A stretch of DNA of 64,000 nt from Methanococcoides methylutens MM1 (GCF_000970325.1 NZ_CP009518.1:682001-746000), one strand, 5' to 3'; positions 1 through 9,522 are shown, counted from the stretch's first letter. A program made the numbers and translations. Notes: generated by a model from the letters alone, not told the origin.

Positions 1-80
1 GCGTCGGTGAGTTCAAATTAAAAAAGTACGGGCCAGTCTTCATGGAAGAGATCACCCGTTATTTGAAAGGTTCTAAATGA
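1..80 (+). CDS. C-terminal end of an HRDC-type protein (partial)
   Basis: Only the last 25 codons are in the window, ending at TGA 78-80. The tail reads VGEFKLKKYGPVFMEEI and resembles the end of HRDC domains, as in RecQ-like helicases and RNase D, where a GVGExKLxxYG motif precedes the last helix. The rest of the gene lies upstream, so the enzyme class cannot be decided. It converges on the peptidase gene, whose stop lies 5 bases away. Confidence 0.5.
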   Translation, partial: VGEFKLKKYGPVFMEEITRYLKGSK

Positions 81-85
81 GCTTC

Positions 86-844
86 TCAGAGCAGGAAGTT
101 CAGTGTGAGCTGGAATATGAGGTCACCGTATACCACTGCTGCTATGAATCCGGCAGTTATTGGGATCATGAATGGCAGGCCGGGTGTGACCCATACTCTT
201 TCATCGATAAGGCCTTTTTCTGCATATTCCTGTAGTCTGGAGATAGACTCATCGTCAAGTTTTGTGCCTGAAGTGGTGAACTTATTCCTGACCTCATCGT
301 CAACCTCTTCGAAGGCTTCCATCAGTCTTATGTGAGGTTTGTCAAGTTTTGAAACTGGCGTCCTGTATCCAACGAACATGTAATGTGGTTTCTTCAGTGT
401 CTCTTTCAATGAGGGCTGCGTCATGTTGTAAAGGAATAGCCCAATCGGAACTATAATTGTCAGGATGACCGAATTTCCAAATACGCTGAATGTGAAAAGG
501 TTAAGCGGCGGTATTCCGAAGATTGGCAACTGCCTGCCGAAGAGTTCCATTGCAGGGTAGATAGGCAATATAAGTGATATCACCATCAGGACCTTTGCAT
601 CGGCGCCACCAAAGGCATTCAGGTAGAACAATATGTACACGAATGTGAAGATTAGTATGAATGAGATAGCTGTCCATTTGATGTATGGGATGCCAAACCT
701 GTAAGCATCATATAGCATGAATATGGCACCTGCTCCAAGCATCTTTGGCCAGAGTCTGTTGGTAACTCTTCTTGATTTGATATCGGAGTAGCAGGCATAG
801 ATCAGGAATGGGGCACAGACTAGTACCTTCAGAAGTTCGATCAT
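86..844 (-). CDS. Prepilin/archaellin signal peptidase (A24 family)
   Basis: A polytopic membrane aspartyl protease of 252 residues that would cleave class III signal peptides of archaellins and pilins before assembly. The two expected catalytic aspartates are visible: Asp21 in YSDIKSRRVTN after the first membrane segment, and Asp82 in FGGADAK, the archaeal form of the GxGD motif. A cytoplasmic insert of about 60 residues follows mid-protein and a membrane segment closes the C-terminus. I prefer the ATG at 844 because it overlaps the TGA of the upstream gene, indicating translational coupling; an ATG further upstream would add five residues. Likely substrates include the archaellins at 57.5-59.1 kb. 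The family call is firm; FlaK versus EppA-type specificity is not settled. Confidence 0.88.
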   Translation of the reverse strand: MIELLKVLVCAPFLIYACYSDIKSRRVTNRLWPKMLGAGAIFMLYDAYRFGIPYIKWTAISFILIFTFVYILFYLNAFGGADAKVLMVISLILPIYPAMELFGRQLPIFGIPPLNLFTFSVFGNSVILTIIVPIGLFLYNMTQPSLKETLKKPHYMFVGYRTPVSKLDKPHIRLMEAFEEVDDEVRNKFTTSGTKLDDESISRLQEYAEKGLIDERVWVTPGLPFMIPITAGFIAAVVYGDLIFQLTLNFLL

Positions 845-2124
845 CACATTTTCTCCCATTTTTTGAGTTTAAGTACCTCGGAAAGCGTACTTCCGCGCTT
901 TATTTCTTCATAAAGGCGTTTCTCGTTCTTCTCCACCTCTTTTGCACGCCTTGCAATTTCATATGCACGTTCTTTTTGTACCACAACTACACCGTTGTCA
1001 TCACCGATAATGTAATCTCCCGGGTTGACCACCTGGCTTCCACAGTTGATAGTGGCGTTAATCTCCCCAAAACCTTTCGGGTCACCTGCATTAGGAACGT
1101 TGGTTGTCGCAAACACCGGAAGGCCGATCTTTCTGATCTCATCAATATCCCTTACGGCACCATCAATGACGATCCCTGCAATACCCTTGTTCAGGCAGCT
1201 GAGTGTGGCAAGTCCTCCCCATGGTGCAATATGAGGGCTTCCATTGTAGATCACAATGACATCTCCTTTGCCTGCAGTCTCTATAGCCTCAACTGTTTTT
1301 GCCCAGTCTCCTTCAAAGGTCTGCACTGTGACAGCAGTGCCCACCATCTTTTTTCCGTCTACCATGGAACGGATGTTCTTCATGGCACCTTTTCGGTGCA
1401 TGGCGTCGGTGATGTTAGGTGTGGATACCTCTGAGAACAATCTTCTGGTCTCCTGTTCCAGTGTCTGTCTTTTGAAATCAGGGATCTCGGTGGCATCCAC
1501 ACTTTCACGTATCTTTCTTGCAGATTCTGTCACATTATCGGATTGTGTTATATTTCCTCCCACAATGACGATACTCGCGCCTGCTTTTACTGCCTGTGCA
1601 GATGTAACTGCATCAAGTCCTCCTGCAGCTGCAACCGGTATGTCCACTGCCTGAATTATCCTCTCAAGCAATGGAGTGGGGTCTTTTCCTGTCATCTGCT
1701 GGTCGATTCCTGCATGCATGTTGATGTAGTCAACCCCCATCTTTTCCAGTTCCTGTGCTCTCTTTACAGGATCTTCCACTATGATCAGGTCGGCCATCAA
1801 CCTGACGCCGTATTTTCTTGCAGACCTTACTGCGTCCTGAACGGTGGAATCATCTGCATTCCCCAGCAACATTACAATGTCAGCACCCGCTTTGGCAGCC
1901 ATCTCCACTTCAAAAGCACCGGTATCTGCGATCTTCATATCGGCAAGAATGGCATGTTCAGGGAATTCTTTTTTGAGCTGTCTGACAGCATTCATCCCTT
2001 CGCTTTTTATGAGCGGTGTTCCTGCTTCTATCCAGTTTGCGCCTCCTTCAACAGCTTCTTTTGCGATCTGTATGGCGCGATCGATCTCCAGCAGGTCAAG
2101 TGCGACCTGAATTATTGTATTAAT
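844..2124 (-). CDS. 3-hexulose-6-phosphate synthase / RraA-like fusion
   Basis: A two-domain protein. The N-terminal half (about residues 1-215) is a hexulose-phosphate synthase/OMP-decarboxylase barrel with the motif ADMKIADTG. In methanogens it usually runs in reverse, splitting hexulose 6-phosphate to ribulose 5-phosphate and formaldehyde for pentose supply. The C-terminal half is RraA/aldolase-like ([22 protein letters not shown]). The first in-frame ATG (1995) cuts off conserved N-terminal sequence: reading upstream gives QVALDLL and [13 protein letters not shown], which belong to the barrel. No ATG, GTG or TTG exists before the in-frame stop at 2176. The best start is ATT at 2124, about five bases after a GGTG ribosome-binding site; ATA or ATT a few codons later are alternatives. 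Coupled to the downstream peptidase. Confidence 0.85.
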   Translation of the reverse strand: MNTIIQVALDLLEIDRAIQIAKEAVEGGANWIEAGTPLIKSEGMNAVRQLKKEFPEHAILADMKIADTGAFEVEMAAKAGADIVMLLGNADDSTVQDAVRSARKYGVRLMADLIIVEDPVKRAQELEKMGVDYINMHAGIDQQMTGKDPTPLLERIIQAVDIPVAAAGGLDAVTSAQAVKAGASIVIVGGNITQSDNVTESARKIRESVDATEIPDFKRQTLEQETRRLFSEVSTPNITDAMHRKGAMKNIRSMVDGKKMVGTAVTVQTFEGDWAKTVEAIETAGKGDVIVIYNGSPHIAPWGGLATLSCLNKGIAGIVIDGAVRDIDEIRKIGLPVFATTNVPNAGDPKGFGEINATINCGSQVVNPGDYIIGDDNGVVVVQKERAYEIARRAKEVEKNEKRLYEEIKRGSTLSEVLKLKKWEKM

Positions 2125-2245
2125 ATGATCACCTTTTGGAGTTTGATAAAGTAGTATACCTGAATAAGTATAAATCTAACCGGGTATATGTTCATAGTAC
2201 TTAATAATTAATGGTATTTGAAGCCACAAAAGGGATCTGAGGAGC

Positions 2246-2692
2246 ATGGGGGACGATCAGCTTATAACCAAACAACAGCGTGAAAAGCTTCTGGCTCGCC
2301 TTCACAGACATTTATTCTGGTGTGGTGAAAGGATACCTGATGAAGTTGAGCTCGAAGGCAAGAAGGTCCCTTTGCATGAGATCACCTGGCAGCTGATCAA
2401 TAAGGAGAAGCTTACCGATGAAGATCGGGATCATATCGATCACTGTATCGTTTCTCTCAATAAAAAAGCGAAGTCCTGTGAAACTTATCTCGAGAAGACC
2501 GATATGACTCTCGATGAGGCTAAAGATGTCTTTGACAAGACTGCCGGGCTTCTGCGGGCGATCATGGACCTTAAGGACATTGAAGAACTTTCCGGTCCGG
2601 AACGTATGAAAAAGTTCCGTGAGGAAGCTGAAAAGTGCAAGGTAAAAGATGCAAAAGGATGGATGCAGTTCCTTGAAGAACTGGAAGAATAA
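2246..2692 (+). CDS. Conserved archaeal protein, DUF5788-like
   Basis: A soluble, highly charged 148-residue protein with a conserved-looking N-terminus (LHRHLFWCGERIPDEVELEG) and a helical C-terminal half. It resembles the archaeal DUF5788 family, which has no known function. It starts at ATG 2246, has its own upstream AT-rich region divergent from the HPS-RraA gene, and is followed by pyrB. No catalytic motif is visible and I assign no role. Confidence 0.65.
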   Translation: MGDDQLITKQQREKLLARLHRHLFWCGERIPDEVELEGKKVPLHEITWQLINKEKLTDEDRDHIDHCIVSLNKKAKSCETYLEKTDMTLDEAKDVFDKTAGLLRAIMDLKDIEELSGPERMKKFREEAEKCKVKDAKGWMQFLEELEE

Positions 2693-2772
2693 TTCTATTG
2701 TGGTCTATTTCCCTTTTCTCTTTCATTTTCCATAGGCAAACATTATATTTCATGCAATTCTTTTTCTTATGA

Positions 2773-3699
2773 ATGACATTCAAAGACCTTCATATCATTT
2801 CCATGAAATCCTTCTCAAGAGATATGATCGATCATATCCTTGATACTGCTGAAAAACTTGAGCCAATTGCAAGCGGTAAAACGAAATCCGATCTTCTTGC
2901 CGGGAAAGTACTGGCTGTCATGTTCTTTGAACCAAGTACAAGGACACGCATGTCCTTTGAGACTGCGATGATGCGTCTTGGGGGCGATGTATTGAGCCTT
3001 GGTTCCGTTGATGCTAGTTCCATTGCAAAAGGTGAGACCCTTGCAGATACCATCCGTGTGGTAGATGGCTATTCCAATGCCATCGTACTGAGGCATAATA
3101 AAGAGGGTGCTGCCCAGCTTGCTTCTGAATTCTCTTCAGTTCCTATTATCAATGCTGGTGATGGTGCAGGACACCATCCTACCCAGACATTCCTTGATCT
3201 TTATACTATCAGGCGGGAAAGCCATCTTGAGGGGTTGAAGATAGCTCTTGCAGGTGACCTGAAGTATGGCAGGACGGTGCATTCATTGTGCTATGCTCTT
3301 TCCCTGTACGGGGCAGAGATCACATTGATATCCCCGAAAGAACTTCGCATGCCTGCGGAGATCATAGAGGATCTCAGGAGCCGCAACATAAAGGTCACAG
3401 AAACAGATTCCATAGAAGAGGCCATAGCTGATGTGGATGTTCTTTATGCCACAAGGATACAGAAAGAACGTTTCCCGGACCCTGCTGAATACCGTAAGGT
3501 TGCCAACAGTCTCCAGATAACCACTGAACTTCTGGAAAAGGCAAAACCGGACCTTAAGGTCATGCATCCTCTTCCAAGAACGAATGAGATCGATCCTAAA
3601 GTTGATGACACTCCTCATGCCTGCTATTTCAATCAGTCCTTCTATGGGGTTCCGGTAAGGATGGCATTACTTGCACTTGTTATGGGGGCATTGGAATGA
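2773..3699 (+). CDS. pyrB: Aspartate carbamoyltransferase catalytic subunit
   Basis: Catalyses carbamoyl phosphate plus L-aspartate to N-carbamoyl-aspartate, the committed step of pyrimidine synthesis. It is 308 residues, full length for the family. The carbamoyl-phosphate site FEPSTRTRMSF lies near residue 50, and the HPLPR loop is near residue 265. Its stop overlaps the ATG of pyrI by four bases, so the two subunits are co-translated and should form the c6r6-type holoenzyme. An ATG four bases upstream is out of frame. Confidence 0.97.
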   Translation: MTFKDLHIISMKSFSRDMIDHILDTAEKLEPIASGKTKSDLLAGKVLAVMFFEPSTRTRMSFETAMMRLGGDVLSLGSVDASSIAKGETLADTIRVVDGYSNAIVLRHNKEGAAQLASEFSSVPIINAGDGAGHHPTQTFLDLYTIRRESHLEGLKIALAGDLKYGRTVHSLCYALSLYGAEITLISPKELRMPAEIIEDLRSRNIKVTETDSIEEAIADVDVLYATRIQKERFPDPAEYRKVANSLQITTELLEKAKPDLKVMHPLPRTNEIDPKVDDTPHACYFNQSFYGVPVRMALLALVMGALE

Positions 3700-4175
3700 G
3701 CCATGAAGAAACTCCTGTACCTGAGATCAGGGTACATCCGATAAAGAATGGAACGGTCATTGATCATATCACTGCAGGACAGGCGTTGAATGTCCTGAAC
3801 ATCCTCAATATTCCTAACGCAGCTTCAGGGGTCATAAGCATAATTATCAATGCACCGAGTGTACATGGGATAAAAGATGTTGTCAAGATCGAAGGAAGGG
3901 AACTGAATGTCGATGAGGTTGACAAGATCTCATTGATATCACCAAAGGCCACTATCAATATTATCAGGAACTTTGAGGTATCTGAAAAGACTCATGTCCA
4001 CATCCCTGAGATAGTGGATGGTGTGGTAAAATGCATAAATCCAAATTGTATTTCCAACAGTAACGAACCGGTTTCATCAAAGTTTACTGTAAGTACTGAT
4101 GGACAGAGGATCATCCTTCGTTGTTTGTACTGTGAAAGGATAATCTCGGAAGATATCGGGAACCACCTTCTCTGA
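3696..4175 (+). CDS. pyrI: Aspartate carbamoyltransferase regulatory subunit
   Basis: A 159-residue regulatory chain that binds nucleotide effectors and bridges catalytic trimers. The N-terminal allosteric domain has the expected NGTVIDHI opening. The C-terminal zinc domain carries its four cysteines as CINPNC and CLYC. It overlaps pyrB and is followed by a hairpin terminator at 4223, so pyrBI is a closed two-gene operon. Confidence 0.97.
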   Translation: MSHEETPVPEIRVHPIKNGTVIDHITAGQALNVLNILNIPNAASGVISIIINAPSVHGIKDVVKIEGRELNVDEVDKISLISPKATINIIRNFEVSEKTHVHIPEIVDGVVKCINPNCISNSNEPVSSKFTVSTDGQRIILRCLYCERIISEDIGNHLL

Positions 4176-4222
4176 TATCTTTTATTTTAATTTTATTCAG
4201 GTTTTTAATGCTTGTTAAGTCT

Positions 4223-4257
4223 GCATAGAATTCTCTATGCGATTATTTCTGTTTTTT
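4223..4257. terminator. Hairpin terminator between convergent pyrI and dapB
   Basis: A perfect 7-bp stem (GCATAGA 4223-4229, TCTATGC 4234-4240) with a four-base loop is followed by a T-rich run including seven Ts at 4252-4258. It sits between the converging pyrI and dapB genes and could serve the plus strand directly. Confidence 0.6.
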
Positions 4258-4290
4258 TGATAGTAGAAATTAATTAAAGTTAAAAAAGAC

Positions 4291-5082
4291 TTAGAATCCC
4301 AGGATATCATCCATTGTATAGATGCCTGGTTCTGCGTTTGCTATCCAGATAGCTGACTTCACAGCTCCTGATGCAAATGCGTTCCTGGAATGTGCCTGGT
4401 GTTTTATCTCTATGCGTTCACTGCCTCCGGCGAAGAGAACTGTGTGATCGCCTACAATATCTCCGCCACGTACTGCATGGATGCCGATCTCTTTTGCCCT
4501 TGGGGCGAGACCTTCACGTCCGTATACGAAATCCTTACCTCCCAGTGTTTCACTGATGACCTCGGCAGCTCTCATTGCAGTGCCGCTTGGTGCATCCTTT
4601 TTCTGGTTGTGGTGGGCTTCGATGACTTCGATATCATAATCTGAAAGGTATTTTGCAGTTTCCTGCAGTATCTTGAAAAAGACATTAACTCCCATGGAGT
4701 AGTTTGGTGAGATTATGCCTGTGGTATTGTTCCTGGTAATTGCATCCTCGATAAGGGAACGCTGCTCCGGGTTAAAGCCGGTAGTTCCTATTACGAGGTT
4801 AACACCTGCATCTGCTACCACCGGTGCGTTTACAACCGTTGCAGCTGCAATTGTAAAGTCTATTACTACATCCGTTTTTGATTCCTTGAGAACGGTTGCC
4901 ATGTCTGCAACGTCAGAGATCGGGACATCAAGCTTTCCGAGCTGTGCAACCTCTCCGACATCCTTTCCGATGTTCATAAGGTCGAAAGCTGCTGAAAGCT
5001 GTATACCATCCATCTGGATGATGTTCTCGATAAGTAGCTTTCCCATTCTCCCGGAAGCACCGGTAACTGCTGCGTTTATCAT
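4291..5082 (-). CDS. dapB: 4-hydroxy-tetrahydrodipicolinate reductase
   Basis: NAD(P)H-dependent second step of the diaminopimelate branch of lysine synthesis. The N-terminal nucleotide-binding motif is AVTGASGRMGK. The catalytic segment EAHHNQKKDAPSGTA near residues 150-165 has the paired histidines and lysine. The start is set at ATG 5082, which overlaps the dapA stop; an upstream in-frame ATG at 5109 would add a non-conserved nine-residue extension inside dapA. It is translationally coupled to dapA. Confidence 0.96.
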   Translation of the reverse strand: MINAAVTGASGRMGKLLIENIIQMDGIQLSAAFDLMNIGKDVGEVAQLGKLDVPISDVADMATVLKESKTDVVIDFTIAAATVVNAPVVADAGVNLVIGTTGFNPEQRSLIEDAITRNNTTGIISPNYSMGVNVFFKILQETAKYLSDYDIEVIEAHHNQKKDAPSGTAMRAAEVISETLGGKDFVYGREGLAPRAKEIGIHAVRGGDIVGDHTVLFAGGSERIEIKHQAHSRNAFASGAVKSAIWIANAEPGIYTMDDILGF

Positions 5083-5954
5083 CAGATACACCCGAGTTCT
5101 TTCAGGCAATCGACAAGCTTCTGGTCGTTCTCACTGCTGATAGGTGCAAGAGGCAACCTCAGATGGCCTGTGTTAAGCCCTATGAGTTCTACTGCACGCT
5201 TGACAGGTATGGGGTTTGTTTCTGTGAACAGTGCACGGATGAGTGGTGCCATTTCATAGTGAAGCTGCTGTGCTGTTTTCAGGTCGCCGTCTTTGGTTGC
5301 GTTTACAAGCTTTACCATCTTTTCAGGTACGACATTTGCTACTACAGAGATAACTCCGGTTCCACCAAGGCCTACTATTGGCATTGTGAGGCCGTCCTCT
5401 CCTGATATGACGTTAAAGTCTTCATCCATTGTGTTCTCGATGATCTGAGAGACCTTGTCAAGATTGCCGCTGGCTTCCTTGATGGCAAGTATATTATCCA
5501 CTTTTGCAAGTTCGAATATTACCTCGAGAGGCATGTCCTGTCCGGTACGGGATGGGACGTTGTAAAGCACGATTGGCATATCCACAGCATCTGCGATAGC
5601 CTTAAAATGAGCAATAAGTCCTGTGTTGTTCGGTTTGTTATAGTAAGGAGATATTACAAGAGCACCGGCTGCTCCCGCATCTTCTGCGTGCTTTGTCAGC
5701 TCGATAGCCTCTGCCGTGTTGTTTGAGCCTGTTCCGGCAAGTATAGGTACCTTTGCACAATCAACTGCAATATCAATGAGTTCCATGTGTTCCGCAGTGG
5801 ACAATGTGGCTGATTCGCCAGTTGTCCCGCAGGCGGCAATTCCTGAAACTCCACCATTTTCGACAAATTCGATATTCTGCTGAAGACCTGTCTTGTCTAT
5901 GGTGTCAGCTTTTGTGAAAGGAGTTATGATGGCTGGTAATACTCCTTCGAACAT
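5082..5954 (-). CDS. dapA: 4-hydroxy-tetrahydrodipicolinate synthase
   Basis: Condenses pyruvate with aspartate semialdehyde to open the lysine pathway. At 290 residues it is normal for the family. The sequence shows GTTGESATLS (substrate loop), VLYNVPSRTG (catalytic tyrosine) and AIKEASG (Schiff-base lysine near residue 160). It lies 20 bases downstream of the S17e gene and overlaps dapB, an arrangement common in methanogens. Confidence 0.97.
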   Translation of the reverse strand: MFEGVLPAIITPFTKADTIDKTGLQQNIEFVENGGVSGIAACGTTGESATLSTAEHMELIDIAVDCAKVPILAGTGSNNTAEAIELTKHAEDAGAAGALVISPYYNKPNNTGLIAHFKAIADAVDMPIVLYNVPSRTGQDMPLEVIFELAKVDNILAIKEASGNLDKVSQIIENTMDEDFNVISGEDGLTMPIVGLGGTGVISVVANVVPEKMVKLVNATKDGDLKTAQQLHYEMAPLIRALFTETNPIPVKRAVELIGLNTGHLRLPLAPISSENDQKLVDCLKELGCI

Positions 5955-5974
5955 AAAGATCCACTTCCTGAGAA

Positions 5975-6169
5975 TTAGATCTTCTTTGGATGTGCGACCT
6001 TGCGTGTAACGTAGCCTGCGACACGGTTTCTGATGACCTTGCTCTCGATTGTTGTGTACTGTGATACGAGAACCTTGTTCTGTTCAAAGTCTGTTGTGAA
6101 TACGTCTCCGTGGTTGTCGATCAGGCGGAATGCAATGTTCTTGATGTTTGTCTGTCTAATATTTCCCAT
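5975..6169 (-). CDS. rps17e: 30S ribosomal protein S17e
   Basis: A 64-residue archaeal/eukaryotic-type small-subunit protein, complete and typical: [16 protein letters not shown] at the N-terminus and [21 protein letters not shown] at the core. It heads the S17e-dapA-dapB run. A TATA-like sequence lies in the 6170-6250 region and an ATTGTATATCTCC segment (plus strand) carries the ribosome-binding site. Confidence 0.95.
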   Translation of the reverse strand: MGNIRQTNIKNIAFRLIDNHGDVFTTDFEQNKVLVSQYTTIESKVIRNRVAGYVTRKVAHPKKI

Positions 6170-6292
6170 TGTATATCTCCAGTATGATTTAGATAGATAT
6201 GATTAAGATTATCGCCTTTATAGAAAACCTTTACATTTATACCTTTTGGATTGGGGGGCCACACCTTGCAGCTTTTCACTTGCCGGGGTGCA

Positions 6293-6583
6293 TCATCCTA
6301 TATCCGTTTTCCCCAGAAGGCGGTCCAGGGTGTTGGCATCATTGAATACTTTCTCACGCATTCCTTTGCGATTGATGTAAAGGCCTATGAATACAACTAC
6401 AAGTCCTATTTCGGGATTCATAGCCACAAGTACCGTTCCTGCAAGTATAACGGTAGATGCTACCAGTCCTTTGAGTGCACCTTTCCTGTATGATGGTATC
6501 CCTGTGCGGCGGAATATCCTGATATCCCTCAGTGTCAGAAAAAGAACTACACAATATGCTGCGATGGCTATGTATTGGTACAT
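6293..6583 (-). CDS. Small membrane protein, unknown
   Basis: A 96-residue protein when started at the ATG at 6583 (MYQYIAIAAYCVVLF). The longer open frame to 6730 adds a polar, non-membrane stretch unlikely to be translated. Hydropathy by eye suggests three membrane segments, around residues 3-17, 36-54 and 57-72, with a charged C-terminus. It lies upstream of S17e on the same strand and divergent from dinB. Function not recognised. Confidence 0.6.
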   Translation of the reverse strand: MYQYIAIAAYCVVLFLTLRDIRIFRRTGIPSYRKGALKGLVASTVILAGTVLVAMNPEIGLVVVFIGLYINRKGMREKVFNDANTLDRLLGKTDIG

Positions 6584-6732
6584 GATAATCTTCCGGATTT
6601 TTCTGATACTTATGCAGGTATAATTACTAGTCATCTTCATATCTTCTATGCATAAAATCCTTTGCCAGGATCGACCGGGATCAGAATTGATCGCAATGTC
6701 ACCTATTGTGATGTGCACAAACATTTTCAATA

Positions 6733-7833
6733 ATGCCGCTCATGTGCCTGCAAGGTGAGAACATCAGGATAATATTCCATGTGGATATGGACAGCTTCTA
6801 TTCTTCAGTGGAGGTTGCAGCAGATCCTTCCCTCAGAGGCCTGCCTGTGGTCGTAGGCTCTGATCCGATGAAAGGTGAGGGCAGGGGTGTTGTAAGCACC
6901 TGTTCCTATGAGGCGCGAAAATATGGCATACATTCAGCCATGGCCATCTCAAAGGCTTATCGCCTCTGTCCCAATGCGGTCTATCTTCGCGTGAACATGC
7001 CGCTTTACAAAAAGGTCTCTGCTAGTATTATGGAGGCTCTGAGGGAACATTCTTCGAAGTTCCAGCAGGTTAGTGTGGATGAGGCCTATCTTGATGTTAG
7101 TGACCTGGTTTCGGATTATGATTCCGCTGCAGAGCTGGCATTGAAGATCAAGGAGGAAGTTCACTTAAAGGAGGGCATCACATGTTCTATAGGTGTGGCC
7201 CCGAACAAGTCCATTGCGAAGATCGCATCAGATTACCAGAAACCTGATGGCCTGACCGTAGTGCGCCCTGAGGATGTTCGAAGTTTTCTCCATCCACTGG
7301 ATGTCTCAAGGATATCCGGTATAGGTAAAAAGACCTCCTCCATCCTTTACGAGATGGGGGTCCGGACCATTGGTGACCTGGCAACCTATGATGTGCAGGT
7401 GTTGCGTGAGCGTTTCGGGAAATTCGGTCTTGTGATGCATCAGCTGGCGAACGGGGTCGATGAACGTGTTGTGGTTGAGAGAGGTGATGTAAAGTCCATC
7501 AGCAAGGAGGATACCTTTGATCGCGATACTTCCGATATGGAGTATGTGGAAACTGTTATAGACACCCTTTCAGAGAATGTACATGGCTCCCTTTTGAAAA
7601 AGAAGTACCTTTTCAAGACCGTTACTATCAAAGTAAGACTTGAGGACTTTAGCACATACACAAGGGCAAGGACGCTGGGTGCTTACTCAAGTGATCTCAC
7701 TGCCATCAAGAGAACGGCAAATATGCTGCTTCAGGAGTTCAGGGGCAGGGGCAAGCTCAGGCTGGTTGGTGTTGGCGTTACTAAACTTGAAAAAATGGAT
7801 GAGAAACAGACACGACTTTCTGATTTCTTTTAA
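6733..7833 (+). CDS. dinB: DNA polymerase IV (Y family)
   Basis: Translesion polymerase of 366 residues. Catalytic carboxylates are in HVDMDSFYSS near the N-terminus and VSVDEAYLDVSD near residue 115. The helix-hairpin-helix ISGIGKKTSSILYEMG is near residue 195 and the little-finger domain follows. The C-terminus KQTRLSDFF resembles the PCNA-binding tail (QxxLxxFF) of archaeal Pol IV. The start is uncertain: ATG 6733 or 6742 both precede a strong AAGGTGAG at 6762, which has no good downstream start before the catalytic strand. Confidence 0.94.
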   Translation: MPLMCLQGENIRIIFHVDMDSFYSSVEVAADPSLRGLPVVVGSDPMKGEGRGVVSTCSYEARKYGIHSAMAISKAYRLCPNAVYLRVNMPLYKKVSASIMEALREHSSKFQQVSVDEAYLDVSDLVSDYDSAAELALKIKEEVHLKEGITCSIGVAPNKSIAKIASDYQKPDGLTVVRPEDVRSFLHPLDVSRISGIGKKTSSILYEMGVRTIGDLATYDVQVLRERFGKFGLVMHQLANGVDERVVVERGDVKSISKEDTFDRDTSDMEYVETVIDTLSENVHGSLLKKKYLFKTVTIKVRLEDFSTYTRARTLGAYSSDLTAIKRTANMLLQEFRGRGKLRLVGVGVTKLEKMDEKQTRLSDFF

Positions 7834-7909
7834 CTTTAACTTTTAATTTAAGCTTAGATTTTAGTTTAACCTACGATTTTGTTTAAACTGGTGGTTGCTA
7901 ACTCATTAT

Positions 7910-8719
7910 TTAACTGATAGGTGATAGCTGCCCGATGTCTGCAATGCCTGTGATGTATATCAATAGCACCAGTATCGGCTGGTGGAGCAGGTAGATCAGC
8001 AGTGACCTTCTCCCCATATAACAAAGACTTTTAACAGGCAAAAATCCTGAGATATCCGGGATGCTGGACAGAAGGTATGTTCTTTTATATTCCGGGTAAA
8101 GCAAATTGCCCATGAATATTCCTATAAGAATGATGCCAAACCAGGGGAGGAGCGGGAAGTAGTCGTATGAGTGGAATCCTGAAGACCGGAGGCCTGCCCA
8201 GAAAAGCCAGTTGATTTCGAAGGTAATGTTCTGCATCCACAGTCCGATTGCGATCACAGGTAATGCCAGTATAAGATTTGCTGTCCTGTATCTCAGGAAC
8301 GGGTATGCAAGGATGATGCCAATTCCTATGAAATGGAGTATGCCGAACACTATCACTCCCTCCCTGAGGAAAATATAGCTTCCGGCAGTTATTAGCATCC
8401 CCCAGAAGAATATTCTTAATCCTCTTTTTGCATATCTTGCAAATTCTCTTATTTCGTATCTTTCTACTTTTTCATCGATGTTTCCTGTGGCTTTCATCTG
8501 CCGGTTCCTGGAATAGCTCAGTGTAAGTGAAATACCTGCAAGAACAATGAACATTATTGCAGATGCTCTTCCGACCATGAAAATAAATCCGGAGGTCAGG
8601 TTGATATCATAGGTATTAAGATAGTTCAGGTCATAAACCAGATGAAAAGCGACCATCATAACGATGGCTATGCCTCTTAGAAGATCGATCTCCCAGAATC
8701 GTTCCTGAAGTTCTGTCAT
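7910..8719 (-). CDS. Membrane acetyltransferase-like protein (HGSNAT/DUF1624)
   Basis: A polytopic protein of 269 residues with about seven to eight membrane segments. The N-terminus (FWEIDLLRGIAIVMMVAFHLVYDL) is the hallmark of the heparan-glucosaminide N-acetyltransferase/DUF1624 family, whose conserved His lies in the first membrane helix and is thought to carry the acyl group. A polar loop around residues 75-90 is cytoplasmic. The substrate in methanogens is unknown; surface glycan acetylation is a guess. It is monocistronic and convergent with dinB. Confidence 0.8.
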   Translation of the reverse strand: MTELQERFWEIDLLRGIAIVMMVAFHLVYDLNYLNTYDINLTSGFIFMVGRASAIMFIVLAGISLTLSYSRNRQMKATGNIDEKVERYEIREFARYAKRGLRIFFWGMLITAGSYIFLREGVIVFGILHFIGIGIILAYPFLRYRTANLILALPVIAIGLWMQNITFEINWLFWAGLRSSGFHSYDYFPLLPWFGIILIGIFMGNLLYPEYKRTYLLSSIPDISGFLPVKSLCYMGRRSLLIYLLHQPILVLLIYITGIADIGQLSPIS

Positions 8720-8831
8720 TCGCCCCCCGGCTTTCAGAATTGATGTGGCAATTTTTGAGAAAAGAATTGTAAGTTAAAAGATAGGTTCGAATGTATCAAC
8801 CACTCGTTCATCTATCTATCAAACCATCCGC

Positions 8832-9269
8832 TCAATCTTTTTTCTTATTTTTCCTGCGGAACGTGGATGAAAGGTCAACAGCGTATGTGCCATCCTGCTT
8901 TATTGCCATCACGATCTCGTCACGTTCAAGAAGTGAGTTGAGATTAAGCTCGTAGGACCCCGGGCCAAGTATCCTTACGGATTCGACACGTTCTCCTTCA
9001 TCCTCAACAACTTCCCTTTCCTGATGCTCAATACCGATGATGTCATCTATTTCCTTGATGAACTTATCTGCGGGGTCTTCAGCTTCGATCTCTTCCTTTT
9101 CTTGCATCTCAGGCAGATCTTCAGCAACAGCTTCCTCTATGTCTGTTTTTTGCTCCTCCATGTCCTTAACATAAAGGAACTTGTTCCAGCCACAGTTCGG
9201 ACAGCCGCTTAGAATGACCTCGGCCCCGTCTTCAAATATTTTTTCGCATCGGGTACATTTGTGTGGCAT
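8832..9269 (-). CDS. OapC-type zinc-ribbon protein
   Basis: A 145-residue archaeal protein with an N-terminal zinc ribbon: CTRC at residues 5-8 and CPNC near residue 23. A long acidic, Glu/Asp-rich linker (about 45-85) and a C-terminal segment (ILGPGSYELNLNSLLERDEIVMAI) ending in a lysine-rich tail follow. It resembles the OapC/DUF2072 family often found near archaeal origin-associated genes. No origin repeats are visible here. Function unknown. Confidence 0.75.
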   Translation of the reverse strand: MPHKCTRCEKIFEDGAEVILSGCPNCGWNKFLYVKDMEEQKTDIEEAVAEDLPEMQEKEEIEAEDPADKFIKEIDDIIGIEHQEREVVEDEGERVESVRILGPGSYELNLNSLLERDEIVMAIKQDGTYAVDLSSTFRRKNKKKD

Positions 9270-9447
9270 CTATTCACCGTTTCCCCTATTGGTTGTGATA
9301 TATTTAAAGATTTATGGCATGAACTTATTGAAAGGTGGTCATTTCTCTGGCAAAATGGTCAAAATATAACCGCGGGAGCACGATATGCGCAACCTTTATC
9401 TATCATCACCCCGTTAGAAGGGCTACAAGCGTGAATACTCACTCTGA

Positions 9448-9522
9448 AGCGGGGTGGGGTAGCCAGGAGATCCCGACGGGCTCATAACCCGTAGACCGAT
9501 GGTTCGAATCCATCCCCCGCTA
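9448..9522 (+). tRNA. tRNA-Met initiator (CAU), copy 1
   Basis: 75 nt folding as a standard tRNA. The acceptor is AGCGGGG with CCCCGCT, so it begins with an A1-U72 pair typical of archaeal initiators. The anticodon stem has three consecutive G-C pairs (GGG/CCC) around loop CTCATAA, anticodon CAU. T loop TTCGAAT. CCA is not encoded. Confidence 0.95.

Noticed and set aside
105-335. 76-residue plus-strand frame at the left edge
   Set aside because: Antisense to the A24 peptidase, whose catalytic aspartates are conserved.
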